The notes: generated by a model not told the origin, from the sequence alone. Shown: positions 24,949 through 34,243, counted from the first letter of the stretch. The stretch is 64,000 bases of DNA from Amycolatopsis sp. A133 (GCF_031082405.1 NZ_JAVHJU010000015.1:124001-188000); one strand, 5' to 3'. Translations and numbers: made by a program.

Positions 24949-26622
24949 TCAGTTGACGCAGGGAACGCCCTCGGCGGTGATCGGCTTCTCGTCGTCGGCG
25001 GCGGCCGGCGGAGGGGCGCTGACCTGCGACGTCGCTCCGGCGGCGCCCGCTCCCGAACCGGCGTTGGCGCTCGTGCCCTCGTAGTCGGCGCCGAGGAACA
25101 CCAGCACGTGTCCCGATCGGACGCTCTTGTCCTCCTGGACGGTCGGCGAGCCGCCGAGCGCGTCGGCGACGGCCTGACCGGCATCCTTGCCGCCCTTCGG
25201 CACCCAGATCACCGTGGTCTTGCGCGCGGTCGCATTGGCCGTGTCGCCGGAGGTGAAGCCCTTTTCCTCGAGGGTCTTGGCGACGCTCGCCGCGAGCCCG
25301 GTGCGGCCGGAGGCGTTGCGGACGTCGACCGTGGTCGCCTTGTTGGCGGGGTCGGCCTGCTCGGCGGGCGGCGCCGGCTCGCCCGCCTGCGGCCCGGCGA
25401 TCCCCTGCACGAACTGCTTCACCGCGGCCGGGTCGACCTGGATGGCCACGCCGTCCTCGGGGGTCTTGTACTCGACGTTCTTCACGGGGATCGTGCGGAA
25501 CTCGAGCTGGCCGCCGGTCAGGCCCTTCATCTGCTGGGCGAACCCGAAGATGTCCCAGTTCTGGTTGAGCACGACCGACTTCTTGATCGCCTCGATCAAG
25601 TCGTCGAGCTTGCCCGGGTTGGTCAGCGTGCCCGCCGAGAGCACCTTGCGCGCCATACCGGCCATGAACACCTGCTGGCGCACGACGCGGTCGAGGTCGC
25701 CGTTGGGCAGGCCGTGGCGCTGCCGGACGAACTCGAGGGCCTCGACGCCGGAGATCGTGTGCCGGCCCTTGCTGAAGTTCGCGCCGGAGTACTGGTCCTT
25801 GACGTTGTTGTTCAGGCAGACGTCGACGCCGCCGATGGCCTTGGTGATCTCGCTGAAGCCGAGGAGGTTCACCGCGGCGTAGTTGTCGATGGTCGACCCG
25901 GTGAGCTTCTCGACGGTCTCGATGAGCTCCTTCGCCCCGGCCTGGTTGGCCTTGACGTCGAGCTCCTTCGGGTCGGAGACGCCCTGCTTCTGCAGGTCCT
26001 TGCGGGCCGCCAGCATCGCTCGCGCGTACGCGGAGTTGATCTTGTGCTTGCCGTAGCCGCCGGGGATGTCGACGTAGGTGTCGCGGGGCAGCGAGATCGC
26101 GACGGCCTTGCTGCCGTCGTTCGGGATGTGCACGAAGATCAGCGAGTCGGTGTTGAGCTCGCCGTCGGCGTCGCCGGCGCGCAGCTCGTCGAGCACCTCG
26201 CGCGGCAGGGGGTTGCCCTGGGCGTCGGTGCGGCTGTCGAGGCCGACCAGCAGGATGTCGCGGGCGCCGTCGGCGGGCTTGTCGCCACCGCCGCCGTCGC
26301 TGAGCACGTTCGTGTAGTTCAGCCCGTTGACCAGGCCCTGCATGGCCGCCCACGCGTAGCCGGTCAGGCCCACCACCAGCAGCGAGACGACGGCCAGAGA
26401 GATCTTCGCACCGCGGAACGAGCTGCGGCGGGCGGGCGGGGCCGGCCGCGGCTGCGGACGGCGGATCGGCGACGGGGCCGCGCGGCGGGCGTCCACCGGC
26501 TCGCGGCGGGGTGCGGGGCGGCGCGGCGAGGTGCCGCGCCGGGCGTCGTCCCGGCCTGGCTCGTCCTGCCGGGGCCGGGCGGGGCGGCGGTCGCCTTGCC
26601 CGTTCCGAGGCGGGTGATCCAC
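24949..26622 (-). CDS. LytR-CpsA-Psr (LCP) family glycopolymer ligase with LytR_C domain
   Basis: A 557-residue membrane enzyme that transfers lipid-linked glycopolymers (arabinogalactan-type in this group) to peptidoglycan. A 70-residue Arg/Pro-rich cytoplasmic tail precedes one membrane segment (73-93). The LCP catalytic domain follows with LLVGLDSR, SLPRDTYVDIPG, KINSAYA and EFVRQRHGLPNGDLDRVVRQ. A LytR_C domain (TTVDVRNASGRTGLAASVA) and a Ser/Ala/Pro tail complete it. The GTG at 26622 has GAGGAG upstream. Confidence 0.94.
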   Translation of the reverse strand: MDHPPRNGQGDRRPARPRQDEPGRDDARRGTSPRRPAPRREPVDARRAAPSPIRRPQPRPAPPARRSSFRGAKISLAVVSLLVVGLTGYAWAAMQGLVNGLNYTNVLSDGGGGDKPADGARDILLVGLDSRTDAQGNPLPREVLDELRAGDADGELNTDSLIFVHIPNDGSKAVAISLPRDTYVDIPGGYGKHKINSAYARAMLAARKDLQKQGVSDPKELDVKANQAGAKELIETVEKLTGSTIDNYAAVNLLGFSEITKAIGGVDVCLNNNVKDQYSGANFSKGRHTISGVEALEFVRQRHGLPNGDLDRVVRQQVFMAGMARKVLSAGTLTNPGKLDDLIEAIKKSVVLNQNWDIFGFAQQMKGLTGGQLEFRTIPVKNVEYKTPEDGVAIQVDPAAVKQFVQGIAGPQAGEPAPPAEQADPANKATTVDVRNASGRTGLAASVAKTLEEKGFTSGDTANATARKTTVIWVPKGGKDAGQAVADALGGSPTVQEDKSVRSGHVLVFLGADYEGTSANAGSGAGAAGATSQVSAPPPAAADDEKPITAEGVPCVN

Positions 26623-26767
26623 GCGGGCGACTCCTCACTCCATCGATCGGGTGGTGCTAGGGGATGGGACGCATGGTGCCGTCCCCTGGTTGCCGTAGCG
26701 TTACACATCCCCCCACGAATGTGTCATGCACCACCCAGTTTCCCGCACGTTCGACGGTTTCGCCTGG

Positions 26768-28921
26768 TCAGGACGTCACATTCGCCGGTGGCCGAGCCGG
26801 CAGGAGAGTACCCGCGGCGGCCAGCAGGGCAAACGCGGCTGTCACGGCGTGGAGCGTGACGCCGAGGAAGCCGGGCCTCCCGCCGTCGGCCGCGAACAGC
26901 AGCGAAGGCGCGCAGGCGAGTGCTGTCGCCAGCCACGTGCCGGTCGCCGCGCCGGCCCCGATCCGGATCGTGTGCAGCAGGAAGACCCCGAGCAGCAGGT
27001 GCACCAGGTTCTGGATCGGGTCGAGCCGCAGGCCGAGCAGGTCGGCGTCGGCGGCCACCCCGCCGAAGCGGGTCAGCGCGAAGCCGAACACACCCAGGGT
27101 CGCGTAGCCGATCCCGAGCCCGGCCGCGGCCCGGGTGAGCACCGCCGTCCGGCGGCCGGGGTGGTCGGCCGCGCGCGGCTCCCGTGCGCCGTGGGTGTGC
27201 CGTTCGAACCACCAGAAGACCAGCGTCGCGGGCACCGCGAGCAGCCCGACCGCGACCAGCGTGCGCGGGCGGATCAGCCAGCTGAGCCCGTCGGCGATCC
27301 GGCCGGGCAGGTACACGACGGCGACCAGCAGCAGCATCGCGGCGAGGAAGGCCAGGTAGAGGCTCATCGGCGCGCGCAGGACGAACCGGCAGGCCCGCGT
27401 GACGCCCGGCCGGTTGCCGAGCCTGCCGAGCGGGCGGGCCAGCAGCCCGAGCACACCGAGCTGGACCAGGCCGAGCAGCAGCACGCCCCACGGCGGGGCC
27501 GAGAACGCGGCGGGAGCACCCGGGCTGCCGAGCAGGACCGGTGGCCCGTCCCGCAGGACGCTCATCCCGGCGAGGCCCGCGACCCCGGCCGCGGCGGCCG
27601 CGGCGAGCAGACGTCGTGCCGGACGGACGCCGTCGGCGTGCGCGAAGGCGAGTTGCTGGGCGAGGAGGGCGAGGGCGAACGTCGCCGCGTACCGGGGCAA
27701 CGGGGACCCGGACCAGACGGCGGCCAGTTCCCCGGCGGCGACCAGGGCGAGCAGCCCGGTCGCGGCGCTCGCCGGTGCCCGGCGGTGCAGCGCCAGCAGC
27801 GGGGGTGCGCACACGATCGTCAGCAGGTAGACGCCGAGCAGCCAGAGCGGGTGCAGCGCGATCCGCATCACCGTCGCCGTCGTCCCCGCCGGGCTGCCGA
27901 GCAGTTCGAGCGCGAGCGGCGTCAGCAGCGCGACGACCGCGAAGATCAACGCCGGCCGCAGCAGCGGGCTCGCGCGTTCGGCCAGGAAGTGGCGGTAGCC
28001 GCCGCCCGCTTCCTGCTCGGCGCGCCAGCCGGCCGCGTTGGCGTGCCCGCCGGCGAAGTAGATCAGCGGGGCGAGCTGGGCGAGCCAGGTCAGCGGCCAC
28101 AGCGCCGGCTCGGGGGCACCCGCCCAGTGCGCGAGCGCCGTCACCGATTCGCCGAGCAGCAGGAGGACGACGCCGCCGGCGCCGAGCAGCGCCCACCGGC
28201 TGACCTCCGCGGGCGCGGCGACGGGCACGGGCACCCGCGGCTCGCGGCGGGCCCGCAGCCAGCCGCGCAGCCGGAACACCAGCAGGCAGCCGATCACCAG
28301 CACCCCGGCGACCATCGGGCCGATCGGGTCGCCGACCGGCGGGCCCCAGCGCTGGTGCCACGAGTTGACCACCAGACCCGCCGAGTAGAGGGAGGCGACG
28401 ACCCGGCAGGTGAGCGCCGAGTCCATCGGGTTGAGGTCGCAGGCGTGGTGCATGTCGGAGGACAGCCGGTCGTCCAGGGCCTCCCGGACCTCCGGGCCGA
28501 GCGGGTGGCCCTTGCGGTCGGCGTACCGGAGCAGGTCGTAGCCCAGGTCGTGGGCCTTGCACGGCACGGCGTAGTCCCACTTCGTGTTGTCGTCGCCCCA
28601 CGGCGTCGAGCAGCCGCCGTCGACGTGGACGGCGCGGACCGTGCCGTCGCGGGCCGGCATCGCGCCCGGGGTGACGCCGCTGAGCGCGGTGAAGTCCTTC
28701 GGCAGGCGCGCGAGCGCGTCGGGGTGCGGGCCGGGGTGGACCAGCGCCTCGATGGCGCTTTGCGCGGCCAGCACGTCGCCGGTGGGCGGGCCCTGGTCCG
28801 GCGGCGACGGCGGACGCGAGGCGATGAGGCCGAACGCGAAGACCACCAGCAGGACCAGCAGCAGCCACCCGGACGTCGACCAGGGTCGGCGGGTGCGTGG
28901 CGGATCGGTCGGGGCCGGCAT
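26768..28921 (-). CDS. Fusion: secreted-type phospholipase A2 domain, acyltransferase-3-like membrane domain and DUF4383-like tail
   Basis: A 717-residue membrane protein. One N-terminal membrane segment (18-35) leads to a prokaryotic PLA2 domain (about 60-185): GGCSTPWGDD, the C121-K-A-H124-D125-L-G-Y catalytic motif, D151 in DDRLSSDM, and cysteines C104, C121, C161 and C172 spaced for the two family disulfides. Membrane segments from about 200 to 572 resemble actinobacterial acyltransferase-3 proteins (LTWLAQLAPLIYFAGGHANA, HPLWLLGVYLL, LLAQQLAFAHADG), but the usual YLWH appears as YLAF. A final four-helix part (about 595-710, LDPIQNLVHLLLGVFLLH) is DUF4383-like. Phospholipid deacylation outside the membrane is expected; reacylation is conjecture. 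The ATG at 28921 suits the signal anchor. Confidence 0.85.
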   Translation of the reverse strand: MPAPTDPPRTRRPWSTSGWLLLVLLVVFAFGLIASRPPSPPDQGPPTGDVLAAQSAIEALVHPGPHPDALARLPKDFTALSGVTPGAMPARDGTVRAVHVDGGCSTPWGDDNTKWDYAVPCKAHDLGYDLLRYADRKGHPLGPEVREALDDRLSSDMHHACDLNPMDSALTCRVVASLYSAGLVVNSWHQRWGPPVGDPIGPMVAGVLVIGCLLVFRLRGWLRARREPRVPVPVAAPAEVSRWALLGAGGVVLLLLGESVTALAHWAGAPEPALWPLTWLAQLAPLIYFAGGHANAAGWRAEQEAGGGYRHFLAERASPLLRPALIFAVVALLTPLALELLGSPAGTTATVMRIALHPLWLLGVYLLTIVCAPPLLALHRRAPASAATGLLALVAAGELAAVWSGSPLPRYAATFALALLAQQLAFAHADGVRPARRLLAAAAAAGVAGLAGMSVLRDGPPVLLGSPGAPAAFSAPPWGVLLLGLVQLGVLGLLARPLGRLGNRPGVTRACRFVLRAPMSLYLAFLAAMLLLVAVVYLPGRIADGLSWLIRPRTLVAVGLLAVPATLVFWWFERHTHGAREPRAADHPGRRTAVLTRAAAGLGIGYATLGVFGFALTRFGGVAADADLLGLRLDPIQNLVHLLLGVFLLHTIRIGAGAATGTWLATALACAPSLLFAADGGRPGFLGVTLHAVTAAFALLAAAGTLLPARPPANVTS

Positions 28922-29086
28922 GGGTTCCAGGGTGCCAGCCGGGGCGCGGGGCCGACATGGGGCTAACCGCAGGGTTGGGCTGTGGTTTCCCCTAGGCTGC
29001 CCGGACGGCTGCCCGTTCTTCCCTTCCACCGCCACGCGGTCCCCGTGAGACTCGGGAGAGGGGGGTGCGGCGACCAGGAGGCTGCA

Positions 29087-30067
29087 GTGCGCTCGACCGA
29101 GCTCGCCGTGCCGGTGGACAACACCGTGCGCGCACTGCGCCGGCTCGCTCCCGGCGCCTGCCTGCGCGAGCTCCGCACGCCTGAGCTGCGCGTGCTTGCC
29201 GGAGCGTTGCGCGGGTGTTCGCCTTCGGAGCTGGCCGGGGTGCATCCCGGGCCGGTGGCCCGGGTGGTGCTGGCGAGTCAGCTGCGGGCGCTCGACCGGG
29301 CGATGACGGGGTTCTTCGGGCCGGCGCCCGGGGGCCCGGAGGCGGCTCGGCTGGTTCGGGCGGCGCGGTACAGCAGGATCCGGCGGCCGTCGCTCGATCG
29401 GGTGGCTACCGAGCCGGGGTTGCGGGTGGCCGCGCTGGCGTGGGCCGAGGTGCTCGGGTACCGCATGCTGGCGGGGGAACTGCGCGGGGTGCCGGAGGTC
29501 CCGGCGGAGGAGGACGGGCGGCTGGCCGCGGAGCTCGTGGTGGCGGCATTGCTGCCGCGGGTCGAAGGCGGCACCGGGGGGCGGGAGGTTCTGGTGCCGT
29601 GGGCGGACGGCGGTGCGGGGGCGCTCGGCTCGCCGCTGCGGACCGATGCCGGCGAGGATCGGCCGTCGCGCAGCGGTGCCGGTGATGAGAGCAACCCAGC
29701 AAGTGCCTTCCTCCAGGTGCACTCGGTGCGCGTCGGCGATCGCGGCTTCCGGGTCGACGTCCGGGCCGACCCGCCGGTCGAACTCCTCCGCGACGGTGAT
29801 GGCCTCACCCTGCGCGCCCTCCGGTGGAACGGCCTCGGCCGGGTCGCCGACGATCTCGGGCACGAATACCTGATCCTCGCCAGGGACGACGCCGGGAGCG
29901 GGACCGTCCGGCACTGGTGCCACCCCCGCCCCGCGCCCGGTGCGCGCGTGCTGCGGCTGGAGTCCGCCGGCTACCGGGGTGAGCGGCTGCGGCTCGAACC
30001 CGCCTCCGCCGGGACGTGCGCCGAGGTGCTCGTCAAGCTCGAACTCACCGTCCGGCTGGGGGCGTGA
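29087..30067 (+). CDS. Hypothetical protein
   Basis: A 326-residue soluble protein not assigned to a family. The GTG at 29087 follows AGGAGG. The N-terminal half is helical and Leu/Arg/Ala-rich (LRELRTPELRVLAGALRG, then LARVVLASQL-like helices), the middle (about 190-225) is Gly/Asp-rich and probably disordered, and the C-terminal half is beta-rich (HSVRVGDRGFRVDVRADPPV and YLILARDDAGS). The last 23 bp overlap the convergent diguanylate cyclase gene. It is divergent from the PLA2 fusion gene. Confidence 0.7.
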   Translation: MRSTELAVPVDNTVRALRRLAPGACLRELRTPELRVLAGALRGCSPSELAGVHPGPVARVVLASQLRALDRAMTGFFGPAPGGPEAARLVRAARYSRIRRPSLDRVATEPGLRVAALAWAEVLGYRMLAGELRGVPEVPAEEDGRLAAELVVAALLPRVEGGTGGREVLVPWADGGAGALGSPLRTDAGEDRPSRSGAGDESNPASAFLQVHSVRVGDRGFRVDVRADPPVELLRDGDGLTLRALRWNGLGRVADDLGHEYLILARDDAGSGTVRHWCHPRPAPGARVLRLESAGYRGERLRLEPASAGTCAEVLVKLELTVRLGA

Positions 30068-31430
30068 CCGTGTCCGGGGCGAAGCACACCTGGTCGCGGC
30101 CGTTCTCCTTCGCCAGGTAGACCGCCGCGTCGGCGGACTGGAGCAAGCGCTCCAGCGTGTCGCCGTGGCGGGGGTGACGGGCCACGCCGATCGAGGTCGT
30201 GCGGTCGGCGATCGTGGCCGGGTCGCCGCGCTTGTCCGTCGTCACCATGTGCAGCTTGGCGATCGCGATCCGGATGCGCTCGGCGGCGTCCCACGTCGCC
30301 TCTTCGTCGATGTCCGGCAGCAGAACCAGGAATTCCTCACCGCCGAAACGGCCGACCAAGTCGCTCGGTCGGGTCACTTCGTCGAGGGTTTGCGCAACGG
30401 TGCGGAGCACGTCGTCGCCCGCCGGATGTCCATAGGTGTCGTTAATCCACTTGAAGTGGTCGAGATCGACCATCAGCAGCGCCAGTTGATCACCTGAACG
30501 AGCGGTCCGTTCGAGCGCCCGCTCGGCCGACTCCGACCAGCCGCGCATGTTGAGAATGCCCGTTTTCGGGTCCGTCCGGACGTCGTTCTGGAGCTGGTCG
30601 AGTTCGGCGAGGCGATTGAACACCACGGTGACCACGGCCATCACCGCCACCATCGGCGGGACGGCGGCGAGCAGGATCGCGGTCACCGCGCCGAGGCCGA
30701 TGGTGATCGCTTCGAGCATGTTGTCGGCCGGACTGCCCAGCACGTTGCGAACCGTGCGCCCGGCGGGGGTTCCGAGCAGCAGGACCCCGCCCACGTACGC
30801 GATCTGGATCGCCTCGTAGATGGCCCCGGTGACGACGATGGTGCCGAACTCGCGGAGGAAGTCGCCCCACCCGGGACGGCCGAGCAGGTGCGGCCCGAGC
30901 GCCGTGTAAGTGAGGTGGGCGAGCGCGCCGGCGAGGCCGTGGGTGATGGACGAGAAAATGAAGTTGTGCGCGGGCCGCCGCGCGATGAACCAGTGCTGCA
31001 GCCGGATGACGGCGATGACGGAAAGGATGAGCGGTACCGGCAGGATCATCGCGGCGGAAAACGTCCACACGGCGGTGAGGTCGATCAGCACCGTTTTGGT
31101 CCGGTTGCGCCGCCGTTCCTCCTGGCGCTGGGTCAGCTGAATGTGGACGGTGGCGCCCGCCGCCAGAATCGCGAAATTGATCCAGTCGTTTCCGGACGGA
31201 ATCGGCGAGCGCGCGAACGAGACGGCGAGAATGGCGACCGCGACGGCTTCCGCCACCAGCATGAACGCCACCTGCACCGGCCGGCGGCGCCAGAGCGCCC
31301 AGTTGCGCGGCCGGTACGCGTGGCGAACCCGGGCGGTCGCGAGCGGACCACTGGTCGTGTTCGCGGGCGCACCCGCCGGCACGCCCGGTTCGCCGGGCGC
31401 TGCCGGGTCCCCGTCCGGTCCTGGATGCAA
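30045..31430 (-). CDS. Membrane diguanylate cyclase (GGDEF)
   Basis: Makes c-di-GMP from two GTP. The 461-residue protein has six or seven membrane segments (about residues 50-270) forming an unnamed sensor region, then a GGDEF domain with the active motif GGEEF at 363-367 and an allosteric I-site RPSD at 354-357, so activity should be product-inhibited. No EAL domain is present. The ATG at 31430 has an almost perfect AAAGGAGGTGA upstream, which predicts strong translation. Its 284-bp upstream region holds no gene. Confidence 0.95.
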   Translation of the reverse strand: MHPGPDGDPAAPGEPGVPAGAPANTTSGPLATARVRHAYRPRNWALWRRRPVQVAFMLVAEAVAVAILAVSFARSPIPSGNDWINFAILAAGATVHIQLTQRQEERRRNRTKTVLIDLTAVWTFSAAMILPVPLILSVIAVIRLQHWFIARRPAHNFIFSSITHGLAGALAHLTYTALGPHLLGRPGWGDFLREFGTIVVTGAIYEAIQIAYVGGVLLLGTPAGRTVRNVLGSPADNMLEAITIGLGAVTAILLAAVPPMVAVMAVVTVVFNRLAELDQLQNDVRTDPKTGILNMRGWSESAERALERTARSGDQLALLMVDLDHFKWINDTYGHPAGDDVLRTVAQTLDEVTRPSDLVGRFGGEEFLVLLPDIDEEATWDAAERIRIAIAKLHMVTTDKRGDPATIADRTTSIGVARHPRHGDTLERLLQSADAAVYLAKENGRDQVCFAPDTVTPPAGR

Positions 31431-31714
31431 TTGGTCACCTCCTTTCCAGCCTAGTCCCGGCCTTGAGTAATCTCATCGGTACCTGGCAGAGTGTTCACGC
31501 ATTCCGTAACCGGGTACCATCCCACAGCAACGGATCGGCCGAGTCCCCGGAGTAACTGCCGGGAACGCGGCGCAAAAGGTTCTGCGAGACTCTCCCCGCA
31601 TGGAGGTGGCCCCCATGAGCAACCGCGACTTCTGAACCACCCTTGAATTGTCACCCGTGCCGTCCGCGAATGCCATTCATGATCTTGGTCGTACCCGGAG
31701 GTGGCACCGGGCGC
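31431..31714. other. Intergenic leader between the MFS and diguanylate cyclase genes
   Basis: 284 bp with no convincing gene. It must carry the cyclase promoter. Two GGTACC sites lie near 31480 and 31515, and a short stem-loop (CGGAGG/CACCGGG area) lies near 31695, beside the MFS stop. No riboswitch class was recognised. Confidence 0.4.
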
Positions 31715-32926
31715 TCATGACGGCCACGGCGGTTCCGCCCCGCGCACCCGGCGCCAGGCGAACGCCACCGGCACGGCCAGCAGCAGTCCCGTCGCGCCCG
31801 CGAGCGCGATGGTCGCGTGCGCGGACCCGAGCGCCTGCGCGACCAGCCCGCCCACGCCGACGCCCACCCCCTGCGCCACCCGCAGCCCGGTCCGGTACAG
31901 GCCACCCGCACTGCCCCGGATGTCGTTCGGCACCCACGTGATGAACGTGGCCGACACCGTGATGACGTACGCGCCCGTCGCGCCGGCCAGTGCGAGCAGG
32001 AGCAGCGCGAACGCCAGGTTCGGCCGCAGCGCGAACGCCGTCAGCGCGGCCAGCGGGAGCACGGCCAGCACGCCGAGCAGCTTGCGGCGGTGCTCGGTCG
32101 TGACGAACCGCGACAGCAGGAACGTCCCCAGCACAAAACCCAGCGGGTCGGCGGCCAAGAGCCAGCCGACGGCCTGGTCGCCGGCGCCCAGCTGTGCGGC
32201 GAGCGGCGCGGCGAGCCCCTCCGGGATCACCGCCAGGCCGACGAGCCAGGACAGGTAGAGCAGCACCCGCAGCCGTTCGTCGCCGAAAACCTGCCGGACG
32301 GCGCCGAACCACGGGGCACCGCCGTTGCCCGCAGCGGGCCGCCGCAGCACCAGCAGCCGCACGGCGACGGCGGCCACCAGGAACGTCAGCGCGTCGATCG
32401 CCAGCGCCCACGACGTCCCGATGGTGGTCACCAGCAGCCCGCCGGCGGCGAGACCGGCCAGCATCGCGGTGTTGTTCGTGATCCCGCGCAGGTCCTGGCT
32501 CTGCAGGTAGACGTCGTCGTCGGCGAAGACCTCGCGGCCGAGCGCGTTCTGCGCCGCGTTGCCGGGCGCGTTCGCCAGCCGCGCGAAGACGAACAGCACG
32601 AACAGCCAGCCCATCGGCATCCCGGGGAGGGCCATCAGCCCGATGAGCAGGGCCTGGGCGAACGAGCCGGTCACCAGCACCGCCCGCCGGGGGAACCGGT
32701 CGGCGAGCTGGGACAGCCCGAGGCCGCCGGCGAGCGCGGGCAGGAACGTCAGCGAGTAGACGACGGCCGACAGCAGCGGCGACCCGGTCCGGTCGAAGGT
32801 GAGGATGGCCAGCGCGACGATGGTCAGCTGGTCGCCGAGCATCGACTGCGTCTCGGCGAACCACAGCGCGCGGAACTCCCGGTTGGCCAGTACGGCCCGG
32901 AGCCGGGGTTTTGCGCGCGTCGTCAC
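31715..32926 (-). CDS. MFS transporter
   Basis: A 403-residue twelve-helix transporter of the MFS_3/enterobactin-exporter-like group common in actinobacteria. Landmarks are LWFAETQSMLGDQLTIVALAI in helix 1 and LSQLADRFPRRAVLVTGS, the conserved loop 2-3 motif with the D-R-F-P-R-R pattern. The GTG at 32926 gives the typical short N-terminus; ATG at 32959 is an alternative. Substrate not deducible. No regulator is adjacent. Confidence 0.9.
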   Translation of the reverse strand: MTTRAKPRLRAVLANREFRALWFAETQSMLGDQLTIVALAILTFDRTGSPLLSAVVYSLTFLPALAGGLGLSQLADRFPRRAVLVTGSFAQALLIGLMALPGMPMGWLFVLFVFARLANAPGNAAQNALGREVFADDDVYLQSQDLRGITNNTAMLAGLAAGGLLVTTIGTSWALAIDALTFLVAAVAVRLLVLRRPAAGNGGAPWFGAVRQVFGDERLRVLLYLSWLVGLAVIPEGLAAPLAAQLGAGDQAVGWLLAADPLGFVLGTFLLSRFVTTEHRRKLLGVLAVLPLAALTAFALRPNLAFALLLLALAGATGAYVITVSATFITWVPNDIRGSAGGLYRTGLRVAQGVGVGVGGLVAQALGSAHATIALAGATGLLLAVPVAFAWRRVRGAEPPWPS

Positions 32927-33262
32927 CTCGTAACCACCGTCCCCCGATCGAGTGAACATGGACCGTCCGCATTGTGCCTCTCCGGTGACGATCCCGTCCG
33001 GGGGTGTCACGGTCGACCACCGGGAAGCACCCACAGTATGGCGCCGGTTACGCGCCGGTGTCCCCTGAATGCGAGCCGGTCACCCCCTCGTGACCGGCCC
33101 ACCGGTACGTCCGGCTGATCGAACCCGACTCGCTCGGCGCAAGGCGGCGGCCGCTCGTCGTCGCGGCGATGCCGCGTTGGACCGAATGGGCGAAGACTGG
33201 ACGGAGGGCCGGCCGGGGTGGGCGGACCGCGCGCCGCCGGCGCCGCAGATCGGGGAGAAGCG
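32927..33262. other. Divergent promoter region (MFS / SDR)
   Basis: 336 bp between two divergent genes. Reverse-strand extensions of the MFS frame into it are not protein-like. No clear palindrome or repeat was found apart from short GC-rich inverted stretches. Confidence 0.35.
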
Positions 33263-34162
33263 ATGGACGGGTTGATGCAGGGCAAGGCGGTCGTGGTCAC
33301 CGGTGCCGGGCGCGGCCTGGGGGAGGCGTTCGCGGTGCACGTCGCGCGGGCGGGCGGGGCGGTGGTGGTCAACGACGTCGACGCCGACCTGGCGGAGCGG
33401 ACCGCGGAGAACATCCGTGCGTACGGCGGCCGCGCCGTCGCCAGCGGGCACAGCGTGGCCGAGGCGGGCGAGGCGCAGGAGATCGTCGACCTGTGCGTCA
33501 AGGAGTTCGGCGGGATCGACGGGCTGGTCAACAACGCCGGGCTGAACTACGAGGCGCTGCCCTGGGAGGACGACGCCGAGCAGGCGCGGGAGCTCGTCGC
33601 GGTCAACGTCCTCGGCGTGGTGAACACCGGGCTGGCCGCGATCAAGGCGATGGTCGACGCGGGCACCGGCGGTTCCATCGTCAACATCTCCTCCGGCGCC
33701 TCGCTCGGGCAGCGCAAGCTCGGCGTGTACGCGGCGAGCAAGGGCGCGGTCGCGTCGCTGACCTACTCATGGGCCCTCGACCTCGAGGACGTCGGGATCC
33801 GCGTCAACGCCGTCTGCCCGCTCGCGCACACGCGGATGGTGTGGAAGTCCGAACGCTCGCTGCGCGCCTGCCCGCCGGACCGCACGCCGTCGCGGATCGC
33901 GCCGGTCGTGCTGTTCCTGCTCGGCGACGGCTCGGACGGCATCACCGGCCAGATGATCCGGTGCAACGGCCCGCAGCTGCACGTCATGGGCCAGCCGTTC
34001 CTCAAGCAGCCGATCCTCGAGCGCCCGGTGTGGGACACCGAGACCGTGCAGAAGGCGTTCGACGAGGTCTTCTCCGCCCACCTGGAGAACTACGGCCTGG
34101 AGAAGCGCGTCCCGCCGCGCCTGCGCAAGTGGACGGAGTCAACCTCACCCCGCACCGCCTGA
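33263..34162 (+). CDS. Short-chain dehydrogenase/reductase
   Basis: NAD(P)-dependent oxidoreductase of 299 residues. The cofactor motif TGAGRGLG is at 13-20, the NNAG motif near 90, and the catalytic Ser143/144, Tyr156 and Lys160 are in NISSG and YAASK. A C-terminal extension of about 50 residues after position 245 (VWDTETVQKAFDEVFSAHLE) exceeds the usual length and may aid oligomerisation. The ATG at 33263 follows GGGGAG. It is convergent with an acyl-CoA synthetase gene, which suggests but does not prove lipid metabolism. Confidence 0.93.
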   Translation: MDGLMQGKAVVVTGAGRGLGEAFAVHVARAGGAVVVNDVDADLAERTAENIRAYGGRAVASGHSVAEAGEAQEIVDLCVKEFGGIDGLVNNAGLNYEALPWEDDAEQARELVAVNVLGVVNTGLAAIKAMVDAGTGGSIVNISSGASLGQRKLGVYAASKGAVASLTYSWALDLEDVGIRVNAVCPLAHTRMVWKSERSLRACPPDRTPSRIAPVVLFLLGDGSDGITGQMIRCNGPQLHVMGQPFLKQPILERPVWDTETVQKAFDEVFSAHLENYGLEKRVPPRLRKWTESTSPRTA

Positions 34163-34184
34163 CCCGCTTTGCGTCTCAAAGCTG

Positions 34185-34243
34185 CACTTTCATAGGGAAA
34201 GTGGCGCTTTGCGTTTCAAAGTGGAGCTTTCACGTGAAAGCTC
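34185..34243. repeat. Palindrome cluster, second copy of the intergenic element
   Basis: Holds a 7-bp hairpin CACTTTC-ATAGG-GAAAGTG (34185-34203), a CTTTG/CAAAG hairpin (34207-34220) and the perfect 20-bp palindrome GAGCTTTCACGTGAAAGCTC (34224-34243). The first and last match the elements at 2352-2370 and 2395-2412. It lies between convergent genes and may end transcription of both. Confidence 0.7.

Noticed and set aside
26726..28966. Forward frame of 746 codons opposite the PLA2 fusion gene
   Set aside because: GC-rich antisense shadow; its product is almost only Arg/Gly/Gln/Glu and has no hydrophobic core.
31431..31714. c-di-GMP or c-di-AMP riboswitch before the diguanylate cyclase gene
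   Set aside because: The GEMM core and the ydaO core sequences are not recognisable on either strand; no claim is justified without a covariance search.
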